Assembly: GCA_034670405.1 (NCBI GenBank)
Contig: JAXDDX010000005.1
Coordinates: 2,395,001-2,459,000 of the forward strand
Reading direction: 5' to 3'
DNA from: Hoplostethus atlanticus
Lineage: Eukaryota; Chordata; Actinopteri; Trachichthyiformes; Trachichthyidae
Length of the DNA: 64,000 nt
How positions within the stretch are numbered: position 1 is the first letter of the stretch; every line of letters starts with the position of its first letter. The translations under genes were made by a program, and so were the position numbers. Shown piece by piece: positions 1-13,318 of this stretch. The notes under the pieces are model-generated. The model did no database searches, was not told the origin of the DNA, and was given only the letters and a program-made list of their open reading frames with translations.

Positions 1-142
1 AACCCAAACGGTTTACTCATCTTTTTAGGCTGACATGAATCTTGATGTCAAAAGTTCTGAGTCTACATCATATTAGTAGTATCAAACTGATGTCTTATGC
101 TGATGGATGACTGGAGGACATAGTTTCTTTGCGGTGTGTTAC

Positions 143-277
143 CAGTGCTCCTGGGGCAGCGGCTCCGGGTGCGGCTCCAGCCACCCCAGTGAAGGGAGGT
201 CTCATCATTGGCTGCCCCATCATAGGCTGCCCCATTATGGGCTGCATCATGGGAGCTCCAGGTCCCGCTGCGGGAGG
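143..277 (-). CDS. snap91: snap91 coding exon 26, last in window
   Basis: 135 bp, 45 whole codons, residues 927-971. It carries a short direct repeat, [14 protein letters not shown], equivalent to the mammalian QPMMRPPF segment. The acceptor is GGGCAG and the donor GTAACA. The C-terminal exon is not in positions 1-142. Confidence 0.92.
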
Positions 278-3243
278 CTGCCCAGAAAGGGAGAACGTAC
301 AGATACATACAGATACATGCAGTTAGCATTTACAGCTTTCAGTCCAGAGGTTACAGACACAAGATTGTGACTGGTTTCAGGTTTGAAACCCTGGAATGGC
401 TGGGAAAAATGTGGGCGCAGAAAGTAAATGACTAGCACTATTTGAGCCCTCAACTACTACTGTTGAGGTGCCTCAGAGCAAGGCACAGATCAACAGACAG
501 ACACACTAACATTCGCACCTAAGGACAATTTAGAGTCTCCAGTCCACCAACTTGCATGTCTTTGGACTGTAGGAGGAAACCGGAGATCCCACTCAGAATC
601 GAACCCGGGTCCCAGCTAACCAATGAACCACCACGATCATGGTGATCATCAACTCTGTTTTAACTGTAGGTGTCTCCGTTCGAGCAGTAGAGGATAGTGT
701 CTCTTTGTGGACTATGAAGAGATTTGTCCCGCTGATCGAAAAGCCGACGGGGGTCCTAACAAGGAAATAATAACGAGCTCTCTAGGGAATAAAGCTCACC
801 ATGCCAAAGCCAGACTGTGCACCCATTGGTGGCACCATGGCTCCACCGGGGGGTGCGGCTCCTGGTGCCCTGGGCGCTCCAGGGGCAGCACCGGCCTAGA
901 AACAGGAAGTAGAGACTACACATCAACACATTTCATTGAACTCATTAAACTCTTGTTTAAGTTCTCACAACAGAACTTTAAAGATGAGCATTACGAATTT
1001 TGAGAGGGTTTGGAAAGTAAATAACAGTCAACGCTGCAGTGCTACTCAAAGACATGTATCTACAACATTGAGGGCCTCAAATTTTTCAAAACCTCCAATG
1101 ATTTAGTTTTTACTTATTAACTAAACTTTTGCAGCAGGAACTGGTGGGTCTTTGCTGATTCCAATGGCATAACTCATTCTGGATAGATGGCTCTGATACT
1201 TAGTCTGGCATCACAGCTAATGCGTTATATGTGTTCCTCTCCAATGGAGTTTCATTCATTTCAAATGTGAGAATCTGTTACTGCCGCATAATTCCATTGC
1301 AGATTCAAGATCCTTAAGAGGTAGGGAGTCAATGCAGCTCTTACCATGGGGGCTCCTGGTGTACCCCAGCTGGTGGGGGCTACCTGGGGCATCCAGTTGG
1401 CTCCTCCTGTTAGCTTCTTCTCAGTTTGTGGATCCCTAGAAGAGAGCAAAGACAGGATACACATCATATACATACATATACACTGCATATACATCATATC
1501 ATGCATATACACTGAACTCATATATGCATGCACACACACTTACTTTTTCTTTACTCCTAGGTCTGCAAGAACAGAAGAAAAGAAGAACAATATGTCAACA
1601 AGTTCAAATATTTGATCTCATATGTGATCCTGCCTGCAGCAGCTGCAATATACCTCCAATCAGGTTGGCCAGTGATGAGTCCAGATCTCCTCCGATGGTT
1701 TTGCCGGCAAGCGGAGCAGCTGCCATGCCTCCCCCTACAGTAGGTGTCCCCATGCTTCCCGCGGTGCTTCCAGTGGTGCTGCCCCCGGTGCTCTGGGGCG
1801 TTATGGCGGGCATCAGCAAGTCGCCTAATCCATCAAACACTTAGGGAGAGGATGGGAAAGGCAGGGCATCAGACAAACAGCATGGATTACAACCCATAAA
1901 TCCCTAATGTACTGTGCACAGACAAAGGGCAGATGTAAAACCAGACTCAACAATGAGGGGGACAATCCAGCGGTGACAGCATCAGTACTCGGATGTGCAT
2001 CGCATGCACCACATAGGAGTAATAAGGGAATCACTACATTTGTATTGGAGCATTCAAAGGGCACAACTGCACCCCACTGGCTATCACTCAGCCAGTGAAC
2101 GTGTTCACATTTCATCAACTTAAACACTGGCTTATTTTTGTACTAAACACTAGTTCTCAACCATCATCAAGGTCCAAGAGTCTGCAGGTTTTCATTCCAA
2201 CCAAACACTAGAGCAGCTGATTTCACTGATTAATTCCTTTCCGGTTGAAGCTGTGTTAAGTAAGGGATAATGCACACCTCCACTTTGCGTTGTCAGGGTT
2301 TATTTTGCCATAATGACCGGCTCCCTGTAGATTATTCCGCTTATTACACAGCTACTTACCAAAGACATTCATAATTTGATTTAAAATGATTTGATTACGA
2401 GGTACAGTAATTTGCACGCTTCTGCCAAAAAAATAGTTCAGCGGGACTGCAACCATTGAAACGTCAGCAGCTAGCATCCATGGTTACACTGTAGCGGGAC
2501 TGCAACCATTGAAACGTCAGCAGCTAGCATCCATGGCTACACTGTAGCAGGACCGTAACCATAGAAATATAAACAAATCCAGTAAGATTGCCGTTCAGCC
2601 TCTAACTAGTAATACAAATTTTTGTGCTCTCCAAATAAATTAAAAGTAATATTGGAAAAATCGTCCCTGTTTCTAGCGACGACACCAGATGTCGCTAGTT
2701 AATTTGATTAGATATCAACAAATTGGATCTGACTTCTTAACTGTGGAGTGATATGATACATTATGAAACAGCGGTCTGTTATTAAACAAAATAGACCCCA
2801 GAGTGTGTGGACTAATCAGTGAAATCAGCTGCTGTAGTGATTGGTTGGAATGAAAACCTGCAGACTCCCGCAGGGCTTGATGGCACATGGTTGAGAAGGA
2901 CTGCTGTAAAAGACTGAGGGGGAATACAAATAAATCTATAAATCTAATGGGGGAAAGAATAAGTGGCAACATGCAACACAGGAATGTCTTTAAAAGAAGG
3001 TGGGGACTTGTCCAAACTGCTCATGCTGCGATGCATTGCAGGGGTTGAACTCACCAATTACATAGTAGAAGAAGCAAGCAATGACCCAGCAGATAGAGTG
3101 AAGGGAGGGGGTGAGGGGGTGGGGGTGGATGAGGGACAGAGAGGGGAGGGTGAAGAGGGAGAAATTGTAGAGGAGCAGAAGAGAAGAAAGGCACATGGAG
3201 AGAGATTCGGGAAAGGTATGTGTTGCAGCAGGGACAAAGAAAA

Positions 3244-3275
<32 letters not shown>

Positions 3276-6200
3276 GGCATCCATCATGTGGAGAAGAAGA
3301 AGTGTGGGCAGAGGGCGAAGAAAGCATTAGCATGTGCATGTGAGAAGAGCAGGAGAAAAGACTGACAGAGAGAGAAAAAAGAGAAAATCAATGCAAAGAG
3401 GAAGCAGTGCTGAGGAGCTAAGCAGTCAGCAGAGGCGACTGTGTTACGTAAGGTACTAGTGGCGGTAGCGCATGTCAGCGTCACTCATGCAAAAGGCAAG
3501 CACCCAGCAGGAACATGAGCAGCAGCAGCACGGCACTGCTAATACTACAGTAACAGGGCCAACACCACGCTAGGCCAAGGCCAAAATAGCTCAGTTTTGA
3601 TAAAAACGGACCAGATTAAAGTAGATCAACCATCAGGCCGGGGCAAAAAATCAGGATAAAAACTTTTTTTTTTTTTGTTGTTGTTAAAAAACAGATTATC
3701 AAATGCAATGATATATCTGCATTCCATTTCCAAATGCTGCAATCCACACATTGAGAAGCACCAGGCCATATAGCAACGTTGCTGCAAATCTCAAGAAAAA
3801 TGTACGGTGTCAATAAAACAATCTATTAAAATGATATCTTCTTTTACAATGAATCATCAGCCACTTACTCGAAGCATCGAAGCCACCAGAGGGCACCGGT
3901 GTGGTCGTTGCAGGCTCTACTGCTGCCGCTACTGCTGGTACTATTGGTACTATTGGTACTGCTGGCACTGCAACGGGTACTGGGGGGGTTGGAGAAGGCA
4001 GGGAGCCCAGAGCGTCGAAGCCCGACTCCAGGAGGTCGTTCTGGACCAGGGCTGGAGCCAGAGCTGGAGAAAGAGCCAGGGCTGGAGCCAGAGAAGGGGC
4101 AGCTGAGGGTGTCAGGCTGGGGGACATCAGGCCTGGGGGTTAACAGACAGAAAATGGAGGGAGAAAGAGATTGTTATACTGCATATACTGTCATATTTCT
4201 TCCGTTTAGAATTGCCAGAGCATCAACTTCTCTAATTTGATGAGACAGGAGTGCATAAATATGATTCTCAAAAGAGAACCTAACAGATGGCACACAGTTT
4301 TTAAAAGAGAAAATAAAATAAAATTAATGATGAAATTTGAATGATCCCTGTGGAGAAACTGGGTCATTGCAGAAGAAAACAGTAATAGGATACAGCAAAG
4401 AAAAGTACAATATCAATGAAGATGGAGCAAATAACTGACATTTACAACATTAAGTAGAAATATAAGAGAGTGAAAAAAGTATGAAATGATGATGAGGGCA
4501 TGCAGAATAACAGCAGTAGAGAATACAGACAAAGAAAATAAATGAAAAATATATACAGTGTAAGAAAATACAACAAAAGAACCATATGCAGTATGAAAAT
4601 GGATACATATGGAAAATGTATATGGAATATAAATGGAAAATATTAAATAACATATTTCATATATATGCAATATTACAAATCACTGTAGATAGTCATCAAG
4701 TTTTGTTAAAGAAACAATGAAAGTATATCATATTTATTTGTGCATGTTCTTTATTTGAGATATCTACATTAAAACGTGACGTAGATAAGGATTTCATTTC
4801 TTTATAATATATGGGGGTTCAGAAACTTTCAAGCATGCCTGTATATGCAGGACGTGCAAAATGTGCATCACATCAGAATTTCAAGGTCTACAGGAAGGCC
4901 AAACATGTAGAAAGTGTCTGGGCATGCAGCTGTGTGGGAAAAAAAATCACGTTATCAGATAATAGTACATTAAGTCTTACAATAGCTGGGCTGATCATGA
5001 AGCTGCATATCTATACTCAAAAAGGTAAAGCAGATGTAACACAGTTCATGCATGTCTGTTCATATATATATATGCACAGTTGCTAACATGCATGCAGGCT
5101 ACGAGTGTGCATGCATGTGTGCATGTGTGTTTTCATGCTTTTGTGTCTACGTGCATGTGTGTGTATGAGAGTGAGACAAAGAAATTAGACAAAGACCGAA
5201 AGAGAGACAAACATAATTTCCACATAATTTCTTTATGAGCATAAAACTTTTCCATCTCAAGCGAGTTTAAAAACTTTTTTAATACTGAGTGCACATTATC
5301 AGAATTGGCTGTGTCACCCTGAACCATTCTAATTAGATTTACCCTCATTTGCACGTAAATACTTGGATGGAAACCCGGCTAGTGGCGGTCAGAGAACACC
5401 CACCTCCCAGCAGGTCATCTCCAGGCCCTCCAGGAGCAGAGCTCTGCACCTCCTCCCCGGGGCCGCTGAAGGAGTCTGCAGGGTCGTCCAGTTATCCGCA
5501 ATGCAGCATGGAGGGCAGAAAGGGGTTAAAGGTCAGCCCGGGGCCTTTTGCTAAGACAAGAGTGCGGGGGAACAAGACAGTCAGACAGATTCAAAAATAA
5601 AACCTAAAATCAAAATGAAATGAAGTTAAAATAAAACTAAGCAATATTGGCCAGTTGCAGAACAAACTAAAATAAAATAAAAATGGATTCGTTTTCATTT
5701 TGGTCCCCGAGTGTGGAGAGAGTAACAATTTTTGTTGTGACAGCCGATTATTCTCCCATCCCAACTTCAAGTCATGTAAAAACATGAATGATGACTTTAT
5801 TAAACCTGAAGCAACCATTCCACACAAATTGTCATTTTTCTAATCCTAACCCTAAATGAAAGGACTGGAAGTAAAATGAAAATACATTTTGTAGAGAAAC
5901 ACAACAAAATATGGAAAAGTGAAGGGGTCTGAATACTTTCCCAAGCCACTGTACATTCACAGCAACTAACTGGGAATAATAAAATATATAGAATATATTC
6001 TACATCTGTAAAATATATAAAATATATAGGAAAAAAATCTAAAATGCACGGTTGAAATGAAATAGGTTATATGTCTCCCTTAAAGAAAGGATGCCACTAA
6101 GTTCATTTCAGCAAGGTGATGGAGTCTATGTGTGTGCATGTACTATGTGTGTGTGTGTGTAGCTATGTTTCCATTCAAATGTCAGCCGTATTTTAAGCAA

Positions 6201-9200
6201 GCGTTTGAAATGTCGCAATGCGTTTCCATCAGCTGGTTTGCAGCGAATAAACAGGCTTCTGAAAGTCAGAACAAAACACATCCACATCAGAAAAGACACC
6301 CACCAGAAGAAAGAAGTCTTTAAGAACTGATTAGTTGTTAGTGCTATTTGGTGTCAGCTAATGTTCCATGCTGTCGGAAGACAAAAGCAAGAAAATGCAC
6401 TCATGTCTCATGTGAGTGTAAAAACTTTTGTGATATTGATTGAAGTTTGTCATTTCCTTTCAGCCTTTCTAATTTGAAACATATGTTGCATCAAAATACG
6501 TGGACAGAAACCCAGGTTGTGTGTCTCTGTGTGTGTGTGCATACATGTGTGTGCATTTGTGTGTGCGCATTTGTGTGTGTGTGTGTGTGTGTGTTCTGAG
6601 GTACAGTACCCAGCAGGTCAATGACAGGTGCAGGCTCTGCTTTGGGTGGAGAGGAGGCCTCTGAAGCTGGAGCAGGAGCAGGAGCAGGAGCGGGAGCAGA
6701 AGCAGGAGCAGAAGCAGAAGCAGGAGCAGGAGCTGGAGCAGGAGCAGGAGCAGGAGCAGGAGCAACAGCTGGAGCAACAGCAGGAGCTGGAGAGGAGAAC
6801 GAATCTAAAGAGAGAGACAGACAGAGAGAGAGAGAGATTCATCAGTTACTACATTTATCTGTGACAGCTGTGAAGAATGTGTGTGAGAATGTGCTCAGCA
6901 TTTCACATGCTCTGTTATTCCGTCTGCACTACCAGCCTAGGAGACCAAGCGAGATTGCAGCAGAGAAGAAGCAGGAAGAATAAGCAGGCTCCTAATTGGC
7001 CAGGAAATGAGATAAGATGCACGAGGCGTTCTTGCGTCCTGCGTTCCACGAGGCGTGCACCAGGACTTCTGCACTCTTCGTGGAAAACGGAAGGGAGACA
7101 ACGATGCAGGAAGCAGCTAAACTCACCGGTCACGATGTCTCCAGCCGGAGCCAGCTCGGGCAAAGGAGAGGGCCCGCGGGAAACAGCAGGAAGGTCTATT
7201 TTGCCAGCGCAAGGCCAAGGAAGAAGAGGAGGAGGAGGAGGAGGAAGAAAAACGGAGGTCAGGGAGCAAAGAGAAGCATTAGCATAAGCAGATAGAGACG
7301 CCGCGTAGATAGAAAGCAGCCAAAAGGATCATTCAATAGTCGACGAGTGGGTTGCATGCACAGTTCTCATACCACTATGGGGGACAAACCAAGACGTGTG
7401 CCAAAAAAACAGATGACAGAGGAGTGCACGCATGGAAACCAGAAGAGATGAAGAGGTTCCACACAGAGAGAGAGAGATGGATATCAACTCTTGTACCTGC
7501 ACCAAAAAGGTCTACGCTAGGAGTGGTAGCAGCTTTGGATTCTGTGGTAGGGCTTTGCTCAGGCATAGAATCAAACATATCTACAAACAAGGACACACAG
7601 TTATATGTACATTCAGAGTTCTAGTCCAGTGCATACAGCATGATGAGTTAAGAAGATGGAGAAAAGCAGAGAAAGCATACTTGGATTAAAAAAGGGGGGG
7701 GGGGGTAAGCTACAGATTTGTTTGTGATGCAAAAATGAAAAAAAAGAAAAGTGAAAAGGTTAAAGGGGAATACTACCACATTTCAGTACCGATACAAATC
7801 ATTCACTGCTATAGTATCCCCATGACCAGAGTTTGTCACGTTCCTAAATCTGTGATGTCACACCAATGTACAGCTCCACTGGGAATGACATGGGAAAAGA
7901 TGGAATTGTTCAGAGAGAGTTACTAGTTTTTGCACAAACATTAACAAACGTGTCATGCCTAGCTCTACACTAGGTCATAGGAATAGCATAGGTGAATGGG
8001 GAAATTGAGTGGTATTCACCTTTAACTCGTGCAGAGGCTAAAATGGAACATTCTCAGCTGTCAATATCTAAAATATTGGTCACGATTAGGAGGAGAAAAT
8101 GCCAGAGAAAATGGTTGTTTTGCGAGAACAACACCCGCTTTCCTCCCTCTAGCTTTTGACAGTCTGTGTTTTGTTAGTACTAAGGGGGAGGTAACAATCA
8201 AAACAAGTTGAGCCACCTCTGTCGATGGAAGCAGAGTAAATGTCAATATCTAGTTAACTAAGCACGCTTTAACTGTCCCTAGAGATCAATTAAACACTGA
8301 TTTGCTGTCAGTTGTTGTCTTAAGTCCCCGATGGATGAATAATCAATGGATCAACTTTTAAGCACTTTGGATCACATTATGGATTTCAGTTTTGCAGAGG
8401 AGGTCAAAATGCTTGATTAACTCAATGGTCAAATTAAATGAACTGTAACTAGAAAAAAAGCATCATGAAAAATATAAAACAAATGTAATGTAGGGACTGG
8501 GCAAGTTATCATCATCATCATCATCAGCATCATCATCATCATCATCATTCTTAGCAAGAGCAAAACAATCATTATCATCACCATAACCTTCATCATCATC
8601 ATCATCACTGTCATAATGCAGGGCAATGCAGTGAGAGGCAGAATGAGAGCGAGAGGACTTTACCACCAAAGATATCTAGAGCAGGGGCGGCTGCAGACTC
8701 TGTGGTGGTGTTGTCGGTGGTGTTGGTGGTGGTGGAGGAAGGGGTGGGGGCGGCAGGGGCAGCGATGGGGGCAACGATGGTCGGCGCCTCAATAGAGGTG
8801 GGAGGGATGATGACGGCGGCGGCAGCGGCGGCCCCCGTTTTGGCGGGCCTCATAGCGAACAGGTCCAGCTCTGGAGCAATGTCCGCACTCCCCTCCGTCG
8901 TAGCGAAGGGGTCTTCAGGAAGAGCAGCAGGGTGTGGTGTTGAGGAGGGTAGGTAGGGGGATTAGGTAGGGGGATTAGGGAGGGGTGGGGGGAGGGGGTT
9001 ACAACCAGAGAAGAAGGAGGGGGTGGTTTGTTAAAACAACAAACACTGTAAAAAGCATATTTGTGAGGCAAGACACCTCGGAAGCTACAAATTAGGTTCA
9101 AAGAAAGTAAACCAATTAAAAGATTAAAAGCAGCACCCATTAACTTCAATACTGCATCCACGAGCTATGAGATTCTTTCATTACTAGCTACAGCTAGTAA

Positions 9201-10662
9201 CAGGAACTGTCTATAGTAAAGAGTTTACATAGACAGGCCATAGTGAACAATATCTAATGACTAGATTTTACTACTAAACTCAACATCAGAAACATATCTA
9301 AGTTAATACATTTTTATACTGATGGACAGTAAACATTAAAGGAATACACCAAGTTATCGAGAGATTGTCCTGTTGGTCAATTTACCTGTTGAATGATACT
9401 ACAATCATCCACGTGTTCCCGGTAGATTGTTGGCTCCGGTGCTCCATGCTAACACTTAAGCATACACTATGTTGAGTGATAGTAGGATCCATGCTAACAC
9501 TTTAGCATACACTATGTTGAGTGATAGTAGGCTCCATGCTAACACTTTAGCATACCCTATGTTGAGTGATAGTAGGCTATATGCTAACACTTTAGCAAAC
9601 ACTATGCTTAGTGATAGTAGGCTACATGCTAACACTTTAGCATACTCTATGTTGAGTTGTGATAGTAGGCTCCATGCTAACACTTTAGCATACACTATGT
9701 TGAGTGATAGTAGGCTCTATGCTAACACTTTAGCACACGCTATGTTGAGTGATAGTAGGCTATATGCTAACACTTTAGCATACACTATGTTGAGTTGTGA
9801 TAGTAGACGCCATGCTAACACTTCAGCACACACTGATAGTAGGCCACTAGCCTCATCTCAGAAGTGAGAAAATAAGAACTTGTAGCAGCTCTGAAGCTAA
9901 ATGGTGAATCCTAAATTATGTGTCCAAGTCTGGTAGTTTTGTGTAGAAGATTGGTAAAAATGTACACAAAATATCATAGCAAACAATATACTATTTTGAT
10001 CATTTAACAGGTAAGTTGAGCAATGGGACAATCTCCCAAAAACTTGGTGTATTCATTTAAGACAGACAAATACAATAGTACACTGCGTGGGCACAGAATA
10101 AAGTTAATGCCGAAGTATGTTAGATAAAGTAAAGTAAAGTAAAGTAAAGTAAAGTAAAGTAACGCTCTGTTACTGTCATGGCTACTATGCCATACACACA
10201 CCAGAGCTCCAAAAATTTTACAATTTTGATTAATAAAAGAAACATTGCTTGGATTGCTCCAGTCACCCTGAATTCATACTTACACAACCAGGCCAAAGAG
10301 AGAAACAAAATGGAGTTATTAAGAAAAAAAGGCTCAACGATGATCAGTATCATCATCTTCCAGCAGCATGGGTTAGTGGTATCAAAACATAATCAGAATT
10401 CTCGGGATAAAACATAGTTAATAGCTGTATTGTGCTTTTTACTCGAGTATTCACCGGGTGAATATTACGAGGAAAAGAGATGGGAGAGGAGAGGGTCCAT
10501 GACTGGGGGGCATTATAGCGGGGTTTGGGGTGAGACAGTAGGCCCTGAAGGCAAATGTCAGGGCCAATGGTTCTACTACTGTCTCCTATGGAAGCAGAAG
10601 CAGCTTTAACCCTAATAAAAGCAACACGTTTGACTCGTAATGTTCAAACACACATACACCCT

Positions 10663-10702
<40 letters not shown>

Positions 10703-12650
10703 GCTGTTTTGTCACCCACCAGATCCACCAAAAGCATCAGTAGCGGGGCCCGCGGCCGCGGCAGCAGGACCGTCTCCTGGGGAGGGTGCAAACGCATCTA
10801 GGGTACCGCAGAGGGAGGGAGGGGTGGGACGCAAACCCAAAACATAACACCCGGGCCGAGAGACCAGCGGATAGATGGACGGACGGACAGACGGAACAAA
10901 AGATGGAAGAGTAGTACAAAAAAAAAAAAAGTAGGGAGAGATGAGTAAACAAATGAAACAAAGATGAGAGATTAGCATTAGGAAAAAAGCAGAGAATACG
11001 AGAAATATGCAGCCCCAGAAATTGCAGTAATTCATCTGACTGCACCATCATTGGCATGGTCGCTTTTGAAGGGCTGCATAATGCTGCATTCAGTGAGCAC
11101 ACTGCTTGTGCCGGCTTGGGAAATGAGGTGCTATCATGAAGCCGTCACAAGCTCGTACTCTGTGACAAAGGGGGGGGGGGAATGTCAAGTTCAGCGATGG
11201 ACGAAGCAAAGCCTCTCTTTGACTAATTGGCCGCTTTCAGTGGAAAACGAGGGGATTATTCATTGCCTGTCTAAAACTGAACTGAGGTTAATGATAAAAT
11301 AAACCATTAAATAAATCCAGATACTTATGATGTGTTAGTGGATCCAACAGATTAACGTGATTCAGGGTGGCCCCACTGGGTTTATCGAGTCATGTGATGG
11401 CTGTGTAACCTGCCATTTCGCTCTACGCCACACTCATTGCTTAGTAGGGCACAGGAAGTAGAGCGTGCTGCATCATGGAAGTGTGCGTGGTAGCAGGAAG
11501 GCAGGGGTTTTGAGTGACACCAAATGGTCCCCTCAACAGCAAGATGATAGCAAACTACCTGCCTAACATATGACCAGGTAGACCTGTCTCACATATCGCT
11601 AGGCAATCCTTTTTTTTACCAAGATCGTGGAAACTTGCTCTCGCCACAAGATGAGTTTCTCCTCCATCTTCATACATCGACACTATAGTGCGTCACATAA
11701 AGATGTAATCTGATTAGCGGAGCTGTGAAAGGTCAGCAGCAAACTGGGCCAAAGTTCAAATACGCTGAACTTTTGAATTTGGCCGTGCGCAACGCCAGAG
11801 GAAGGCCTGACTTCACCAGTGATCATGTGTACCAGCCTTTAATCCTTTCTATGGCTCTCCTTGGCTTGAATTCAAGTGTTTTCATTGATTCAGCACTGCT
11901 CATAAAGGTATCTACTGCTGAAGCGCAATCTCTTTCTTCCCTAGTCTTACAATTTATTATGTTCCTATCCTATTAGGTTTTCTATATGAGCTAAAACTGT
12001 ATACAAAGCAAACCTAATAAATTGCTAAATGAGGAGGGGGGGCTCCTTGCAGACCGCCGTGCTGAGTGGCCTGGTCTACCTCCTACCCTCCGACCACACT
12101 GACCTCCGAACAGGTCCATTTCTGTGGCTGAGGTGGCGGTTTGGGCGGGGACGGGCAGCGAGGCCAGAGCCGGTGTGGCGGCGGTGGCGGCGGCAGCGGG
12201 TGTGGGAGCAGCGGCTGCAGGGGCAGCGCTGGCTGCAGCATCAGCATCGGCAGTGGCAGAGTCTCCCTCCGCCAGGAGAGCTTCAGAGGCCTCGTCAGCA
12301 GCAGCAGCCGGGGTTGCTACGCAGGCAAACCCGATAATCCAAACCCCACAAGCCCAGTCACAACCCCCCCAGAGAGAGAGAGAGAGAGAGAGACAGGAAG
12401 AAAGAGAGGGATAGGAGGAAGACGAAAGTGTCAAAAAGATTGTGAGGTAAGAGAGATAAGTAGGGAGGATTTGGATACTGAAAGGGAAACGTGTTTGTTT
12501 TCTGTGCCAACAACCGGTAACTCGACACAAAGACAATAGAGAGCTTCAGGTAGAAAGTGAAAGATAAAACGCCTGGAAGCATTTCTCCTAACCACTCTGG
12601 AGTAGGGCGCGGTCAACAGAATACTCACCCTCAGCCAAGAGATCTGCACA

Positions 12651-12689
<39 letters not shown>

Positions 12690-13239
12690 GGGAAACACAG
12701 TGTAAGAGAATGAGGGAGTGAAAAGTTATAATTTTTGGACATGCAGACACTCTAATGCAATTTTTATCTTCATTTGCAAGCTGCCAACATTACACAGAAC
12801 AATCCTTATAAAAAAAAAACAGTGGCAACATCCAATAGGGCTAAAAGGCACCTAATGTAATTTAGGCCTGGCTAAGGCAAGCTGGACTCTGGCCATGGTT
12901 TAAGTATCAGTGGAGATGTGGGGGCAAATAGAGGGCATGCCAAAGAGCAACACACAAGTTTTAAAATTAGAAGTTTCACTGGAAGTTTCATATAGTTCAA
13001 AATAAAATGTCAAAGAGGGTAAATCAGCCATTTCAACTCATGCAGTTCAGTTCAAAAGTTTCAGGTCATTAGTGAATACATCTTTTTACCCTAGGAGCTT
13101 CCTGTTATTTACAAAATGATAGTTGAAAGTTCTCACCTCCCCATGCAGTCGTGGAAGAAGCTGCTGCAGCGCCTCCTGCTGACGAGGAGGACATGGGGTC
13201 GAGATCCAACAGGAATCCATCATCAAGGGCACTAGCAAT

Positions 13240-13318
<79 letters not shown>

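Noticed and set aside
2963..3343. 126-codon Arg/Glu-rich ORF
   Set aside because: Created by a GA-rich simple-sequence region (3244-3269 and surroundings).
6469..6864. ORFs with poly-Leu, poly-Gln/Glu or poly-Gly/Ala content
   Set aside because: Shadow frames of snap91 exon 19, whose Ala-Pro frame alone joins neighbouring exons in phase.
9450..9836. CRISPR-like regular repeat
   Set aside because: Units are contiguous tandem copies without spacers, in a vertebrate intron.
12141..12539. Gly/Ser-rich plus-strand ORFs over snap91 exon 14
   Set aside because: Antisense shadows of the Ala-rich coding exon.
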